DNA of 64,000 nucleotides from Oscillospiraceae bacterium (GTDB taxonomy: Bacteria > Bacillota > Clostridia > Oscillospirales > Oscillospiraceae): contig SVLJ01000011.1 of NCBI GenBank assembly GCA_015067995.1, positions 1 through 64,000 on the forward strand, written 5' to 3'. This document shows, one piece after another, positions 1 through 8,067 of this stretch (its first letter is position 1; every line of letters starts with the position of its first letter). Under the pieces are notes generated by a model. The model was not told the origin of the DNA. It was given only the letters and a program-made list of their open reading frames with translations, and searched no databases. Both the position numbers and the translations under genes were made by a program.

Positions 1-743
1 GTGATGTTCAGCGCCTTGGCCTTTTCCTCGCTCATGAGCATGGTGACGGCTGCACCGTCGGCATAGGGAGAGAGCGCCTTGTCAGCGGCGTTGGGCTTGG
101 CCAGCCACTCGTCCTTGTCCACGGTGACGGTGCCCTTCTTGCGTACCTCGTAGGAGATGGGCAGGATCTGAGCAGCGCAGTCGGCATTCTGTGCCTTGGC
201 GATGCTCTCCTCGGCATAGGCCACAGCCTCGGCACTGACTTCTGCGCCGTGAGCCAGCTCATACTGCTCCTGACGGCCCATAGGCTCCGGCTGGGTATAC
301 AGCTCCGCCTCCTCGATGGAGTCAATGAAGGTGCGGTGCTGGGGATAGAAATGGTTGCGGACGTCACGCAGGACGAAGGGTGCTGCGGAATAGCTGTCTG
401 CGCCGCCGGCCAGAATGATGTCCGCGTCGCCGCAGGCGATGATCTGGCTGGCGTCAAAAATGGACTGGGAGCCAGAAGAGCAGGCGCGCTGCAGGGTATA
501 GCCGGGAACATTGTCCGGCAGTCCCGCCTCCAGCCAGCCGAAGTGGGCCAGATTCATGGGGTATGTATTCATCTTCACGTGGCCGAAGATTACCTCGTCC
601 ACATCCTCTGCCGTAATCTTTGAACGGTTCAGCACTTCCTTCATGACGATGGCAGCCAGTTCTTGCTCATCATACTCGCTCAGAGCACCGTTCATCTTAC
701 CAACCGCAGTGCGTACGCAATCGGTGACAACTACATCTCTCAT
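1..743 (-). CDS. Thiolase family protein (acetyl-CoA acetyltransferase-like), partial
   Basis: Thiolase whose C-terminal part lies beyond the left edge of the window, so only about 247 N-terminal residues are visible. The protein begins MRDVVVTDCVRTAVGKM, a standard thiolase start, and carries the active-site cysteine in the block RACSSGSQS, followed by a GDADIILAGGADS loop. By family knowledge it joins or cleaves acyl-CoA and acetyl-CoA. It is divergent from the LysR gene at 890 and lies near a dehydrogenase and a CoA-transferase, which suggests a carboxylic-acid or fatty-acid CoA pathway. It differs from the second thiolase at 53974. Substrate is unknown. The C-terminal Cys and His motifs cannot be seen. 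Confidence 0.9.
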   Translation of the reverse strand, partial: MRDVVVTDCVRTAVGKMNGALSEYDEQELAAIVMKEVLNRSKITAEDVDEVIFGHVKMNTYPMNLAHFGWLEAGLPDNVPGYTLQRACSSGSQSIFDASQIIACGDADIILAGGADSYSAAPFVLRDVRNHFYPQHRTFIDSIEEAELYTQPEPMGRQEQYELAHGAEVSAEAVAYAEESIAKAQNADCAAQILPISYEVRKKGTVTVDKDEWLAKPNAADKALSPYADGAAVTMLMSEEKAKALNI

Positions 744-811
744 CGCTATTTGTCTTTCCTTTGATTAAAATGTTTATATCCCAATATAGCTTTTCTTTAA
801 ATCCTATAGCA

Positions 812-839
812 TTGACAACTCAAAAAAGCAACGTATAAT
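812..839 (+). promoter_or_regulatory. Promoter of the LysR regulator gene
   Basis: TTGACA (812-817), 16-bp spacer, TATAAT (834-839), a consensus housekeeping promoter 50 bases before the LysR start. Just upstream at 786-807 is an ATAG-N14-CTAT inverted repeat. A LysR protein could bind there to control both divergent genes; that part is inference. Confidence 0.75.
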
Positions 840-889
840 ACCTTCAATTCCCATAAGTTTAAACTTGTTAACTGTTCGGGGTAATTGTG

Positions 890-1786
890 ATGATTACACT
901 TCTTCAATTAAATTATTTCCGTAAATTAGCGGAAAAAGAGCTCCTGACAAAAACTGCTCAGGAACTTCATATCAGTCAAACGGCGTTGAGCTATACAATT
1001 ATCAATTTGGAAAAAGAATTAGGTGTACAACTGTTTGACCGTTCCAAGCGCACAATCAAGCTAAATGATGCCGGTCGCATCTATTTGAAATACGTTAATG
1101 ATATTTTCGTATCTCTAAATAACGGACAAGCTGCGATTCAAGATATTAATATTGCAAATGAAAAGCTGGTTCGTCTAGCCACAGGAGCAACCTCCGTATG
1201 GTCGTCCTTATTCCATGATTTTTGCAAAATATATCCTCATCACAGTCTGAAGCAATCCAATCACACCATTCTCCAACTAGAAAAAGCGCTGATAGACATG
1301 ACTGTTGATTTTGTGTTGGCTGGTGAAAACGATCTACAGATTAGTGGCATGGAAAAAACGCTGTTTAAAACCGACGACATTTACTTGTGTGTTCCTCAGT
1401 CACATTCGCTAGCAGACCGGGATTCCGTCTGCATGGATGAGCTACACAGAGAAAACTTTATCAGTCTCAATGAGTCTGCTCCCTGGACAGCCTACTGTGA
1501 ATGGCTGTTTAACCGGGCGGGTTATACCCCTCATGTGGTGCTGGAATGCGACTACACCCTGCGCGCCCCGCTGATAGCGTCAAACTTCGGTGTCGCTTTG
1601 ACTTCTGGTTCTGCAAGAGAAGCGGATTTGCTTAAGCCCAACAAATATATCCGCATTGCAGATAGCTACGCCGTCCGTCGGATGTATCTTTACCACAACC
1701 CTCAGCGGTATATAACCCAGGCGGCACAGGACTTTCTGGAGTTCTGCGTCCGCTATTATGAAACCGACCAAGATAAAATGGTATGA
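890..1786 (+). CDS. LysR-family transcriptional regulator
   Basis: A 298-residue regulator with an N-terminal winged helix-turn-helix (about residues 3-61, containing LNYFRKLAEKELLTKTAQELHIS-type spacing in which the recognition helix is SQTALSYTIINLEKELG) and a C-terminal effector-binding domain. ATG at 890 is preferred over the GTG at 887 because it sits 8 bases from a GGGG ribosome site. It is divergent from the thiolase at 743 and convergent with the dehydrogenase and CoA-transferase pair. LysR proteins usually control a divergent neighbour, so it probably regulates this CoA-ester module. The effector cannot be told from sequence. The gene is visibly more AT-rich than most of the window. 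Confidence 0.92.
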   Translation: MITLLQLNYFRKLAEKELLTKTAQELHISQTALSYTIINLEKELGVQLFDRSKRTIKLNDAGRIYLKYVNDIFVSLNNGQAAIQDINIANEKLVRLATGATSVWSSLFHDFCKIYPHHSLKQSNHTILQLEKALIDMTVDFVLAGENDLQISGMEKTLFKTDDIYLCVPQSHSLADRDSVCMDELHRENFISLNESAPWTAYCEWLFNRAGYTPHVVLECDYTLRAPLIASNFGVALTSGSAREADLLKPNKYIRIADSYAVRRMYLYHNPQRYITQAAQDFLEFCVRYYETDQDKMV

Positions 1787-1787
1787 G

Positions 1788-1822
1788 AAGAAGGGAGCGA
1801 CTTCGCCCCCTTCTTTTCTTTT
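1788..1822. terminator. Bidirectional terminator between LysR and SDR genes
   Basis: Stem AAGAAGGG (1788-1795) with CCCTTCTT (1808-1815), followed by a T-rich run TTCTTTTTC on the plus strand. It separates two convergent genes, so it may serve both. Confidence 0.6.
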
Positions 1823-1825
1823 TCA

Positions 1826-2548
1826 TTACTTGCCGCCATTGACCAGAATCCACTGGCCGTTGAGGTAAGAAGCGCGCTCACTGGCCACAAAGGCGATAAC
1901 TTCGCCGATCTCCTCGGGCTTACCCAGACGCTTCATGGGATTGGACTCGATCATAGCGTCGTAGACCTTCTCAGGCACCGCATCGTACATAGCGGTCTTG
2001 GTGGCACCGGGTGCCACGCAGTTGACGGTGATACCCTTTGCAGCCACTTCCTTGGCCAGAGAGTTAGTGAAACCCTCCATGGCAGCCTTGGTGGCAGCAT
2101 AGTTGGTCTGACCCACGATGCCACGGACGGATGCAGAGCTGATATTGATGATACGGCCGTAGCCACGGTCGCGCATCTGGTTGATGAGCTCATGGCACCA
2201 GTAGAAGGTGCCGTTGAGGTTGGTATTGATGACCTGTGTCCACTGATCAAGGGACATCTTGTGGAACATGCCGTCCCGGGTGATACCGGCGTTGTTCACC
2301 AGAATATCCACGCGGCCAAAGTGCTCCAGAATCTGCTTGGCGGCAGCTTCCACCTGATCAGCCTTGGAGATGTCGCACTTGACGGCCAGAGCCTTTTCGC
2401 CCAGGCTCTCGGCCACACGGCGGGCAGCCTCATAGTTGTAGTCCACAATGGCAATGCCCTCAATACCCTCACGGTCAAAAATGCGGGCGGTGGCCTCACC
2501 GATACCGGCACCAGCGCCGGTAATCACAGCAATCTTATTCTTCAGCAT
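1826..2548 (-). CDS. Short-chain dehydrogenase/reductase (3-oxoacyl reductase type)
   Basis: A 240-residue classical SDR with all expected parts: the nucleotide-binding block TGAGAGIG at residues 10-17, NNAG at 85-88, catalytic Ser138, Tyr150 and Lys154 (YAATK). It most resembles FabG/PhaB-type 3-oxoacyl or 3-hydroxyacyl-CoA reductases, and a hydroxysteroid dehydrogenase is an alternative that sequence alone does not exclude. The ATG at 2548 sits 7 bases after GGAGG, so a longer frame to 2563 is not used. It lies 25 bases after the CoA-transferase on the same strand, so the two are probably one operon. In such a module it would oxidise or reduce a hydroxyacyl-CoA intermediate. Confidence 0.88.
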   Translation of the reverse strand: MLKNKIAVITGAGAGIGEATARIFDREGIEGIAIVDYNYEAARRVAESLGEKALAVKCDISKADQVEAAAKQILEHFGRVDILVNNAGITRDGMFHKMSLDQWTQVINTNLNGTFYWCHELINQMRDRGYGRIINISSASVRGIVGQTNYAATKAAMEGFTNSLAKEVAAKGITVNCVAPGATKTAMYDAVPEKVYDAMIESNPMKRLGKPEEIGEVIAFVASERASYLNGQWILVNGGK

Positions 2549-2573
2549 GATTCGTTCCTCCAAAATATCTTAT

Positions 2574-3791
2574 TTAGCCGATGGTACCGTTTTCCTTCAG
2601 CATATTGATCTGCTCGGGGGTATAATTGAGACTGGCCAGGATGTCATCATTGTTTTCACCGTACATTACCGGCTTGCCCAGTGCAAAAGCACCCTGGGAG
2701 CCAAGACGTACGGGGCATGTGGGCAGGATTCTCTCCTGGCCGTTCTGGCACTGATACTTCTGAATGTAAGTATTGGCCCAGGCTTGCTCATCCTCCAGCA
2801 CATCGGCAAAGTGGTTGAGTCTGCCACAAACAATATCCAGGTCACGGAAAATCTGCAACCACTCATCGGAAGTTTTGCCAGCAAAGGCTTTTTCAAACAA
2901 GGGAACCAGTGTTTCCGCAGCCGCCATGGAGTCGGCCATCGTGACTATCCCCAGTTCCTTCAGGATATCCGTCATACCCAGTGCGCCGAAGAATCGCTCC
3001 GCATAGCGCTCAAACTCGAAGAAGGTGCAACGAATCCACTCGCCATCAGAACAGCGGAAAGGCAGGTTAGTGGGAACACCGAAATTGCGTTTTTCAGGGA
3101 ATCCATGACAATAGGGCTTTTCGGCCATGACGATGGATCCGCCAAAAGCCCAGATACCGGCATTGTACAGAGACATGGTAACGAAGTCGCCCCTACCGGT
3201 GCGCTCACGCTGATAGAGGGCGGTCATCACCCCTCCGAACAATGTAGTACCAGCGATGGTATCGCCCATGGCGTAGCGGGAATTGACGGGATAGCTGCCG
3301 GGGGCATCAATGCTCATATCGGCAGAGAAACCAGGCCGGGACCAGAAAGCAATGTTATCGAAACCGGGAGCGTTGCAGTCTGGTCCTTCATAGCCGTAGC
3401 CAGTGAGGGTAGCGTAGATTAATCTAGGATAGCGATCTTTCAGAGACTCGTAATCCAGCCCCAGCTTCACCAGAGACTGGTTCCGGGTATTGGTAATCAG
3501 CACGTCGGCATCTTCCAGCAACTTGAACAGAAGTTCCTTGCCGTCATCGGTCTTCATGTTCAGGCTAATGGACTTTTTGCCAACATTGAAAATATCAAAC
3601 AGGGGATTTTCATCGTGGCCGGTTTTGGTGTGGCCCATGGAGGTGGCACGCCATGCGTCGCCACCGCGGCCCTCGATTTTGACAACCTCCGCACCCATAT
3701 CGGCGCAAATGCGGCCTACGATAGGGGCGGCCACATAGTTGGCTAGCTCGATGACGCGGATTCCATCTAACGGTTTATTTGGCGCTGTCAT
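2574..3791 (-). CDS. Family III CoA-transferase (CaiB/BaiF, HadA/FldA-like)
   Basis: A 405-residue CoA-transferase. It opens with a conserved GIRVIELANYVAAP block and has the catalytic aspartate at about residue 177 in AMGDTIAG, which forms the acyl-enzyme anhydride in this family. The ELANYVAAP and EDEQAWAN blocks resemble those I recall from HadA and FldA, the 2-hydroxyacid or phenyllactate CoA-transferases of amino-acid-fermenting clostridia, so a 2- or 3-hydroxyacid substrate is plausible but unproven. Chosen start ATG 3791 is 8 bases from GGAGG; the upstream TTG at 3797 is less well placed. It is the first gene of a pair with the dehydrogenase at 1826. Confidence 0.88.
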   Translation of the reverse strand: MTAPNKPLDGIRVIELANYVAAPIVGRICADMGAEVVKIEGRGGDAWRATSMGHTKTGHDENPLFDIFNVGKKSISLNMKTDDGKELLFKLLEDADVLITNTRNQSLVKLGLDYESLKDRYPRLIYATLTGYGYEGPDCNAPGFDNIAFWSRPGFSADMSIDAPGSYPVNSRYAMGDTIAGTTLFGGVMTALYQRERTGRGDFVTMSLYNAGIWAFGGSIVMAEKPYCHGFPEKRNFGVPTNLPFRCSDGEWIRCTFFEFERYAERFFGALGMTDILKELGIVTMADSMAAAETLVPLFEKAFAGKTSDEWLQIFRDLDIVCGRLNHFADVLEDEQAWANTYIQKYQCQNGQERILPTCPVRLGSQGAFALGKPVMYGENNDDILASLNYTPEQINMLKENGTIG

Positions 3792-4026
3792 ATTCAAGAC
3801 CTCCTACTACCATAATTTATAGTTATATAAAACATATAGTGACTCAAAAACATCAAGTATTTTGCCATTTTTATAAATGACACGAACTGTAGTATTAACG
3901 GTTCAACTTATAGATTACTATAAATCATGATTTTAAAAATAACCAACGTGTTTTTACATATGTAATCATAAGTTACAATTTATTAAACATCTACGGGCTT
4001 CTTCATTCCTAGGCTGCTATTCGGAG
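3792..4026. other. AT-rich spacer with no gene
   Basis: Strongly AT-rich sequence between the CoA-transferase start and the promoter of the recombinase cassette. It must hold the promoter of the CoA-transferase operon, but I see no unambiguous -35/-10 pair. No open frame here has a ribosome site or a recognisable product. Confidence 0.5.
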
Positions 4027-4032
4027 ATATAT

Positions 4033-4072
4033 CAAGATTCCTCTTGGCATACAAGATAAATCTTGATATATT
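4033..4072 (+). promoter_or_regulatory. Promoter with two phased palindromic operators
   Basis: Promoter TTGGCA (4044-4049), 17-bp spacer, TATATT (4067-4072). Two copies of the palindrome CAAGA-N4-TCTTG lie at 4033-4046 and 4052-4065, 19 bp apart, so the four half-sites repeat about every 9.5 bp. The first overlaps the -35 box and the second fills the spacer up to the -10 box, an ideal place for repression. The small DNA-binding protein at 4103 is the obvious candidate repressor. Confidence 0.75.
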
Positions 4073-4102
4073 AAGCGTAACAACAAGCGAGGAGCGATAG
4101 AG

Positions 4103-4396
4103 ATGAAAGCAAATGAAATTTTGTTAGAGGTAATAAACAACACAAGGAAGCAGGATGGTACTCCGTACACGCAAACTCAGCTGGCTGCAGATTTGACCGA
4201 TAGAGCTGTAAAGAGGGGCGAAAAGAAAGTAACCGTAGCTGCGGTGAATGACCGCCTGAAGAATGAGAACATGAGAATCAGCAACTTCATTGAGATGCTG
4301 GATCTGATGGGCTATGAGGTAGTTGCTCGTCCGAAGAACGACAAGCGCGACGAATATGTAGTAGAGCATGGCACTGACAGAAAGCGAGTGAAGTAA
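4103..4396 (+). CDS. Small putative HTH DNA-binding protein, cassette regulator
   Basis: A 97-residue basic protein with a GGAG ribosome site and ATG start. The region TQTQLAADL followed by KVTVAAVNDRLKNENMRIS reads as a helix-turn-helix of the lambda-repressor (XRE) type, with a short insertion between helices. LLEVINNTRKQ at the start and IEMLDLMGYEVVARP near the end match small phage or plasmid regulators in style. It stops one base before the recombinase gene, so the two are transcribed together. Inference: it binds the CAAGA-N4-TCTTG operators at 4033-4065 and represses its own operon. I do not recognise an exact family. Confidence 0.75.
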   Translation: MKANEILLEVINNTRKQDGTPYTQTQLAADLTDRAVKRGEKKVTVAAVNDRLKNENMRISNFIEMLDLMGYEVVARPKNDKRDEYVVEHGTDRKRVK

Positions 4397-4397
4397 G

Positions 4398-5027
4398 ATG
4401 GCCCGATATTTTTACGGTCGTGTATCTGCGAAGGACCAGAACCTGGCGCGTCAGATTGAAAGTGCAAAGCAGTACAAAAACATAGACCGTGTTTTCAAGG
4501 ACAAGCAGAGCGGTAAGGATTTCGATCGTGATGATTACCAGAAGATGAAGGAAATTCTGGTAGCTGGGGATGAAGTAGTCATTCACGCGCTGGATCGTCT
4601 GGGTCGTAATAAAGATGGCATAAAAGAGGAGCTAGCGTGGTTTAAGGAACACGGTGTTATCGTCCGCACTCTGAATGTGCCAACGACACTGATTGAGTAT
4701 CCGGAGGGCCAGGAATGGCTGATGGAAATGGTAAATAATATTCTGATTGAGGTGCTGGGCGCATTTGCCGAGCAGGAGCGAGAAAATACGCTGAAACGTC
4801 AGGCAGAAGGAATTGCCGCGATGCCTGTGGATGAGAAGGGTCGTAAAATTAGCACGAAGCCCGGAAAAGAGGGGCGCACATATGGTCGGAAAGAAAAGCG
4901 TCCTGAAAATTTCGAAGAAATCCTGCATAGGCAGCGTAGCGGCGAGCTGACGTTGAAAGAGGCACTGGCCGAGGCTGGTGTCGGTCGTACCAGGTGGTAT
5001 GATCTGGCCCGCGAAATGGTAGGATAA
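4398..5027 (+). CDS. Serine recombinase/resolvase family protein
   Basis: A 209-residue small serine recombinase. The catalytic serine is Ser10 within FYGRVSAKDQN, with Arg8 next to it, and the conserved arginine block is HALDRLGRN near residue 67. A long helix follows (MVNNILIEVLGAFAEQERE), and the C-terminal part ends in a helix-turn-helix around GELTLKEALAEAGVGRTRWY that would read the DNA site. Length fits resolvase/invertase enzymes of plasmids and transposons. It directly follows the small regulator at 4103. No transposase or cargo gene accompanies it, so whether it resolves, inverts or integrates DNA is unknown. Codon use is more AT-rich than in neighbouring core genes, suggesting transfer. 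Confidence 0.9.
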   Translation: MARYFYGRVSAKDQNLARQIESAKQYKNIDRVFKDKQSGKDFDRDDYQKMKEILVAGDEVVIHALDRLGRNKDGIKEELAWFKEHGVIVRTLNVPTTLIEYPEGQEWLMEMVNNILIEVLGAFAEQERENTLKRQAEGIAAMPVDEKGRKISTKPGKEGRTYGRKEKRPENFEEILHRQRSGELTLKEALAEAGVGRTRWYDLAREMVG

Positions 5028-5391
5028 TATATTACAATGTATAGTAAAGATAATAATCTAATAATAAGATTATCAAAAAAATGGCATATAATCTAACAGC
5101 TTTTTTGTTTGCACCTTTACAACATTTCTTTGTGATAGTTTTATTTTTTCTACAGTGTATTACTTGTGAATCCATCTATTTTCGACAAAACCGCCTTGCG
5201 CATATCTGCATTCAAAGACGGCAGAGCATTGCACGGCTCTGCCGCCTTTGTTGTTTGATAAGACAAAACTTGAATGCATGTCTCCACTATCCAGATTTTA
5301 TAGAGTGTATTCCGGGCACGGATACTCTCTGCTTTTCTGTTTTTGTCAGAACCAATTTTGAAAAAGGATCGCCAGAACTTTCGAAAATTCG
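5028..5391. other. Intergenic region with hairpin, no supported gene
   Basis: AT-rich stretch after the recombinase. It has a weak ATAATCT...AGATTAT stem near 5053-5075 and the hairpin reported at 5219. A 104-codon frame at 5081-5395 runs straight through that hairpin and has no ribosome site, so it is not called. Confidence 0.6.
5219..5256 (+). terminator. Terminator-like hairpin downstream of the recombinase cassette
   Basis: Stem CGGCAGAGC (5219-5227) with GCTCTGCCG (5236-5244), then a T-rich tail cctttgttgttt. It is about 190 bases after the recombinase stop and may isolate the cassette from glyA. Confidence 0.55.
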
Positions 5392-5420
5392 TTGACTTTA
5401 TCGTTTTCCTTTGATAAAGT
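5392..5420 (+). promoter_or_regulatory. Promoter of glyA
   Basis: TTGACT (5392-5397), 17-bp spacer, TAAAGT (5415-5420). The predicted transcript starts about 90 bases before the glyA start. I looked in that leader for a folate, glycine or SAM riboswitch and saw no match. Confidence 0.65.
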
Positions 5421-5519
5421 GACTTTATATTGCGTTTCGGGGCATCCTATGTCATTAACCGCAGAATCGCCCACAAACATAATTTACCAATTCATTTGCA
5501 CCCACGGAGGTTCTTCAAT

Positions 5520-6767
5520 ATGCAGAATGAAAATCTGAAATTTCTCATGAAGATCGATCCCGAAGTTGCCGGCTCTATGCAGGAAGAGCTGACCCGGCAA
5601 CGTCGTAACATCGAACTGATCGCATCCGAAAATCTGGTCAGCGAGGCCGTTATGGCCGCCATGGGCAGCTGCCTGACCAATAAATACGCAGAAGGCTATC
5701 CCGGCAAGCGCTACTACGGCGGTTGCTACGCGGTGGATATCACCGAAGAGCTAGCCCGCAAGCGCGCCTGTGAACTGTTCGGCTGCAATTATGCCAACGT
5801 GCAGCCTCACTCCGGTGCCAACGCCAATCTGGCGGCCTTTTTCGCGCTTCTGCAGCCCGGCGACACCGTTCTGAGCATGAGCCTGGCTCACGGTGGCCAT
5901 CTCAGCCACGGCAGCCCCGTCAACATCTCAGGCAAGTACTTCAATATCGTCTCCTATGGCGTGGAAGATGACACTGAAATGATCGACTACGACAAGCTCA
6001 TGGCCGCTGCCAAGGCCTGCCGCCCCAAGATGATCCTGGCTGGTGCCAGTGCCTATCCCCGCACGCTGGATTTCGCCAAGTTCCGTGAAATCGCAAATGC
6101 GGTGGGGGCTTACTTGATGGTGGACATGGCACACATCGCAGGTCTTGTTGCCGCAGGCGTCCATCCCTCCCCCATCCCCTATGCCGATGTGGTGACTTCC
6201 ACCACCCACAAAACCCTCCGCGGCCCCCGCGGCGGTTTGATCCTGTGCAATGATGAGGATATCTACAAGAAAGTCAACTCCGCCGTCTTCCCCGGCACTC
6301 AGGGCGGCCCTCTGGAGCATATCATCGCCGCCAAGGCCATCTGCTTCGGCGAGGCCCTGAAGCCGGAATTCAAGGCTTACGGCCGGCAAGTAGTGAAAAA
6401 CGCCGCTGTTCTGGCAGAAGAACTGGTGAACAAGGGATTCCGCCTGGTTTCCGGCGGTACCGACAACCACCTGATGCTGGTGGATGTCCGTAACTTCCAC
6501 ATCACCGGCAAGGAGTTTGAGCGCCGTCTGGACGAAGTGAACATCACCGTCAACAAAAACTCCATCCCCAACGATCCCGAGAAGCCCTTCGTCACCAGCG
6601 GCATCCGCGTGGGTACCCCTGCTGTCACCTCCCGCGGTTTTGTTGAGGAGGATATGCGCACCATCGCCCGCCTAATGGGCATGGCCGCCCGTAATTTCGA
6701 GGGTTCTGAACCGCAGATCCGCGAGGAAGTGGCCGTCCTGTGCGACAAATACCCCATCTATCCCTAA
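5520..6767 (+). CDS. glyA: Serine hydroxymethyltransferase
   Basis: A 415-residue PLP enzyme that interconverts serine and glycine and loads one-carbon units on tetrahydrofolate in the cytoplasm. Conserved blocks: [11 protein letters not shown] near residue 31, [15 protein letters not shown] at 54-68, [11 protein letters not shown] at 201-211, and the PLP lysine at residue 231 in [13 protein letters not shown]. The ATG at 5520 follows GGAGG by 8 bases; the longer frame upstream overlaps the leader and is not used. The gene is single with its own promoter and a strong terminator. Length and motifs are fully standard for GlyA. Confidence 0.98.
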   Translation: MQNENLKFLMKIDPEVAGSMQEELTRQRRNIELIASENLVSEAVMAAMGSCLTNKYAEGYPGKRYYGGCYAVDITEELARKRACELFGCNYANVQPHSGANANLAAFFALLQPGDTVLSMSLAHGGHLSHGSPVNISGKYFNIVSYGVEDDTEMIDYDKLMAAAKACRPKMILAGASAYPRTLDFAKFREIANAVGAYLMVDMAHIAGLVAAGVHPSPIPYADVVTSTTHKTLRGPRGGLILCNDEDIYKKVNSAVFPGTQGGPLEHIIAAKAICFGEALKPEFKAYGRQVVKNAAVLAEELVNKGFRLVSGGTDNHLMLVDVRNFHITGKEFERRLDEVNITVNKNSIPNDPEKPFVTSGIRVGTPAVTSRGFVEEDMRTIARLMGMAARNFEGSEPQIREEVAVLCDKYPIYP

Positions 6768-6776
6768 CAATATGCC

Positions 6777-6826
6777 AAAGGAGTCGCTGCAGAATTTGCA
6801 TTCTGCAGCGACTCCTTTCTTTTTCT
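6777..6826. terminator. Bidirectional terminator between glyA and nagA
   Basis: Perfect 19-bp stem at 6777-6795 and 6800-6818 with a TTGC loop, followed by CTTTTTCTT on plus. Lying between convergent genes, it probably ends both. Confidence 0.9.
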
Positions 6827-6874
6827 TCTGTGGAAATCTTGCTGTCTACAGGCAGTCACCGCATCCGATACCCG

Positions 6875-8008
6875 TCATGGCTCACACAGTACCGAGCCGC
6901 CCATGCAGACCGCCTTACGCGTCAGGTCTGCGGCACAAACAACAAAATCCGCCAGCTTGCCAGGAGCGATGGAGCCGATTTCTCCGTCCCTCCCCAGCTG
7001 CTCCGCAGGTATCCGGGTAGCGGAAAGGATAGCTTGCTCCCGGGGTATGCCAAATGCCACCGCTCTGCGCATACAGTCATAGAGGTTTGCGGCAGAACCG
7101 GCCAGCGTGCCGTCAGAAAGTCTGACAGCTCCGTTTTGCAGAAAAATTTCCTGCCCGCCCAGTTCGTATCGGCCATCGGGCATCCCGCAGCAGCGAAGGG
7201 CATCAGACACCAGACAGATGCGGCCGGGAAACAGGCGGAAGGCCATCCGCACCGCGGAGGGATGGACGTGTTCCCCGTCACAGATCAGCTCCGCCACGAC
7301 ATTTTCACGCTCACTGGCAGCGCCGATGACACCGGGACTGCGGTGATGGATGGGGGGCATGACATTATACAAATGCGTCAGGTGAGTGGCTCCGGCGGCA
7401 AACGCAGCCTCCGCTTCCCCATAGTCCGCATCTGTGTGAGCCACAGAAACGACACATAGTTTTGCGGCTTGCCGGATAAACGCCTCTGCGCCGGGCAGCT
7501 CTGGGGCAATATCCACGATGCGGAGCAGTCCGCCGCAGCCGTCATAGAGCTTCCAAAAAGCCGGGAAATCCGGTTCTTTCAGATAGGCGCCGTTCTGAGC
7601 GCCTTTTTTCTTTGCAGAAAGAAACGGTCCCTCCATGTGGATTCCCATCAGTCGGGCGCAGCCATCCGGACGATGCTCCGCAAAGCGGCGAGCAACAGAG
7701 AAGGCGCGTTCCAACGCTTCGTAGGGCAGCGTCATGGATGCAGGAGCAAAGGATGTCACGCCATTCCGCGCCAGATATCCGGCCATTTTTGCAAGGCCGG
7801 CATCATCGCCGTCAGAGAGATCAGCGCCTGCGGCGCCGTGGATATGCAGATCCACAAGGCCGGGAATCACATACTGTCCCTCCAGATCCACACCGGCTTC
7901 CTCCGGCACGCAGGAGAGTATCTCAGCGAATCGTCCGTCCTCCACCCGGAAGCTGCCATGGCGAAATGTGCCGGCTTCTGTAAATATGTACGCGTTTTTG
8001 AACAGCAT
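6875..8008 (-). CDS. nagA: N-acetylglucosamine-6-phosphate deacetylase
   Basis: A 377-residue amidohydrolase that removes acetate from GlcNAc-6-phosphate in amino-sugar and cell-wall recycling. The metal-binding HxH is at residues 55-57 (DLHIHG), with HMEGPFLS, SVAHTDADYGEA, THLYNVMPPIHHR, and a SDALRCCGMPDG-type active-site aspartate block in the expected order. Length fits NagA. It follows sbcC by about 60 bases on the same strand, so it may be co-transcribed with the sbcDC pair although functions are unrelated. No nagB or PTS gene is nearby in the window. Confidence 0.95.
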   Translation of the reverse strand: MLFKNAYIFTEAGTFRHGSFRVEDGRFAEILSCVPEEAGVDLEGQYVIPGLVDLHIHGAAGADLSDGDDAGLAKMAGYLARNGVTSFAPASMTLPYEALERAFSVARRFAEHRPDGCARLMGIHMEGPFLSAKKKGAQNGAYLKEPDFPAFWKLYDGCGGLLRIVDIAPELPGAEAFIRQAAKLCVVSVAHTDADYGEAEAAFAAGATHLTHLYNVMPPIHHRSPGVIGAASERENVVAELICDGEHVHPSAVRMAFRLFPGRICLVSDALRCCGMPDGRYELGGQEIFLQNGAVRLSDGTLAGSAANLYDCMRRAVAFGIPREQAILSATRIPAEQLGRDGEIGSIAPGKLADFVVCAADLTRKAVCMGGSVLCEP

Positions 8009-8067
8009 GAAACAGCCTCCTCAGAAGACGATCCGCTGCCGGGCAGGGCCGCGGCGGGTCATCGCAA

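Noticed and set aside
5081..5395. A 104-codon frame between the recombinase and glyA
   Set aside because: It passes through a hairpin and into the glyA promoter, lacks a ribosome site and shows no protein pattern.
5421..5519. A glycine, folate or SAM riboswitch in the glyA leader
   Set aside because: The leader is under 100 bases and shows none of the conserved core sequences of those classes.
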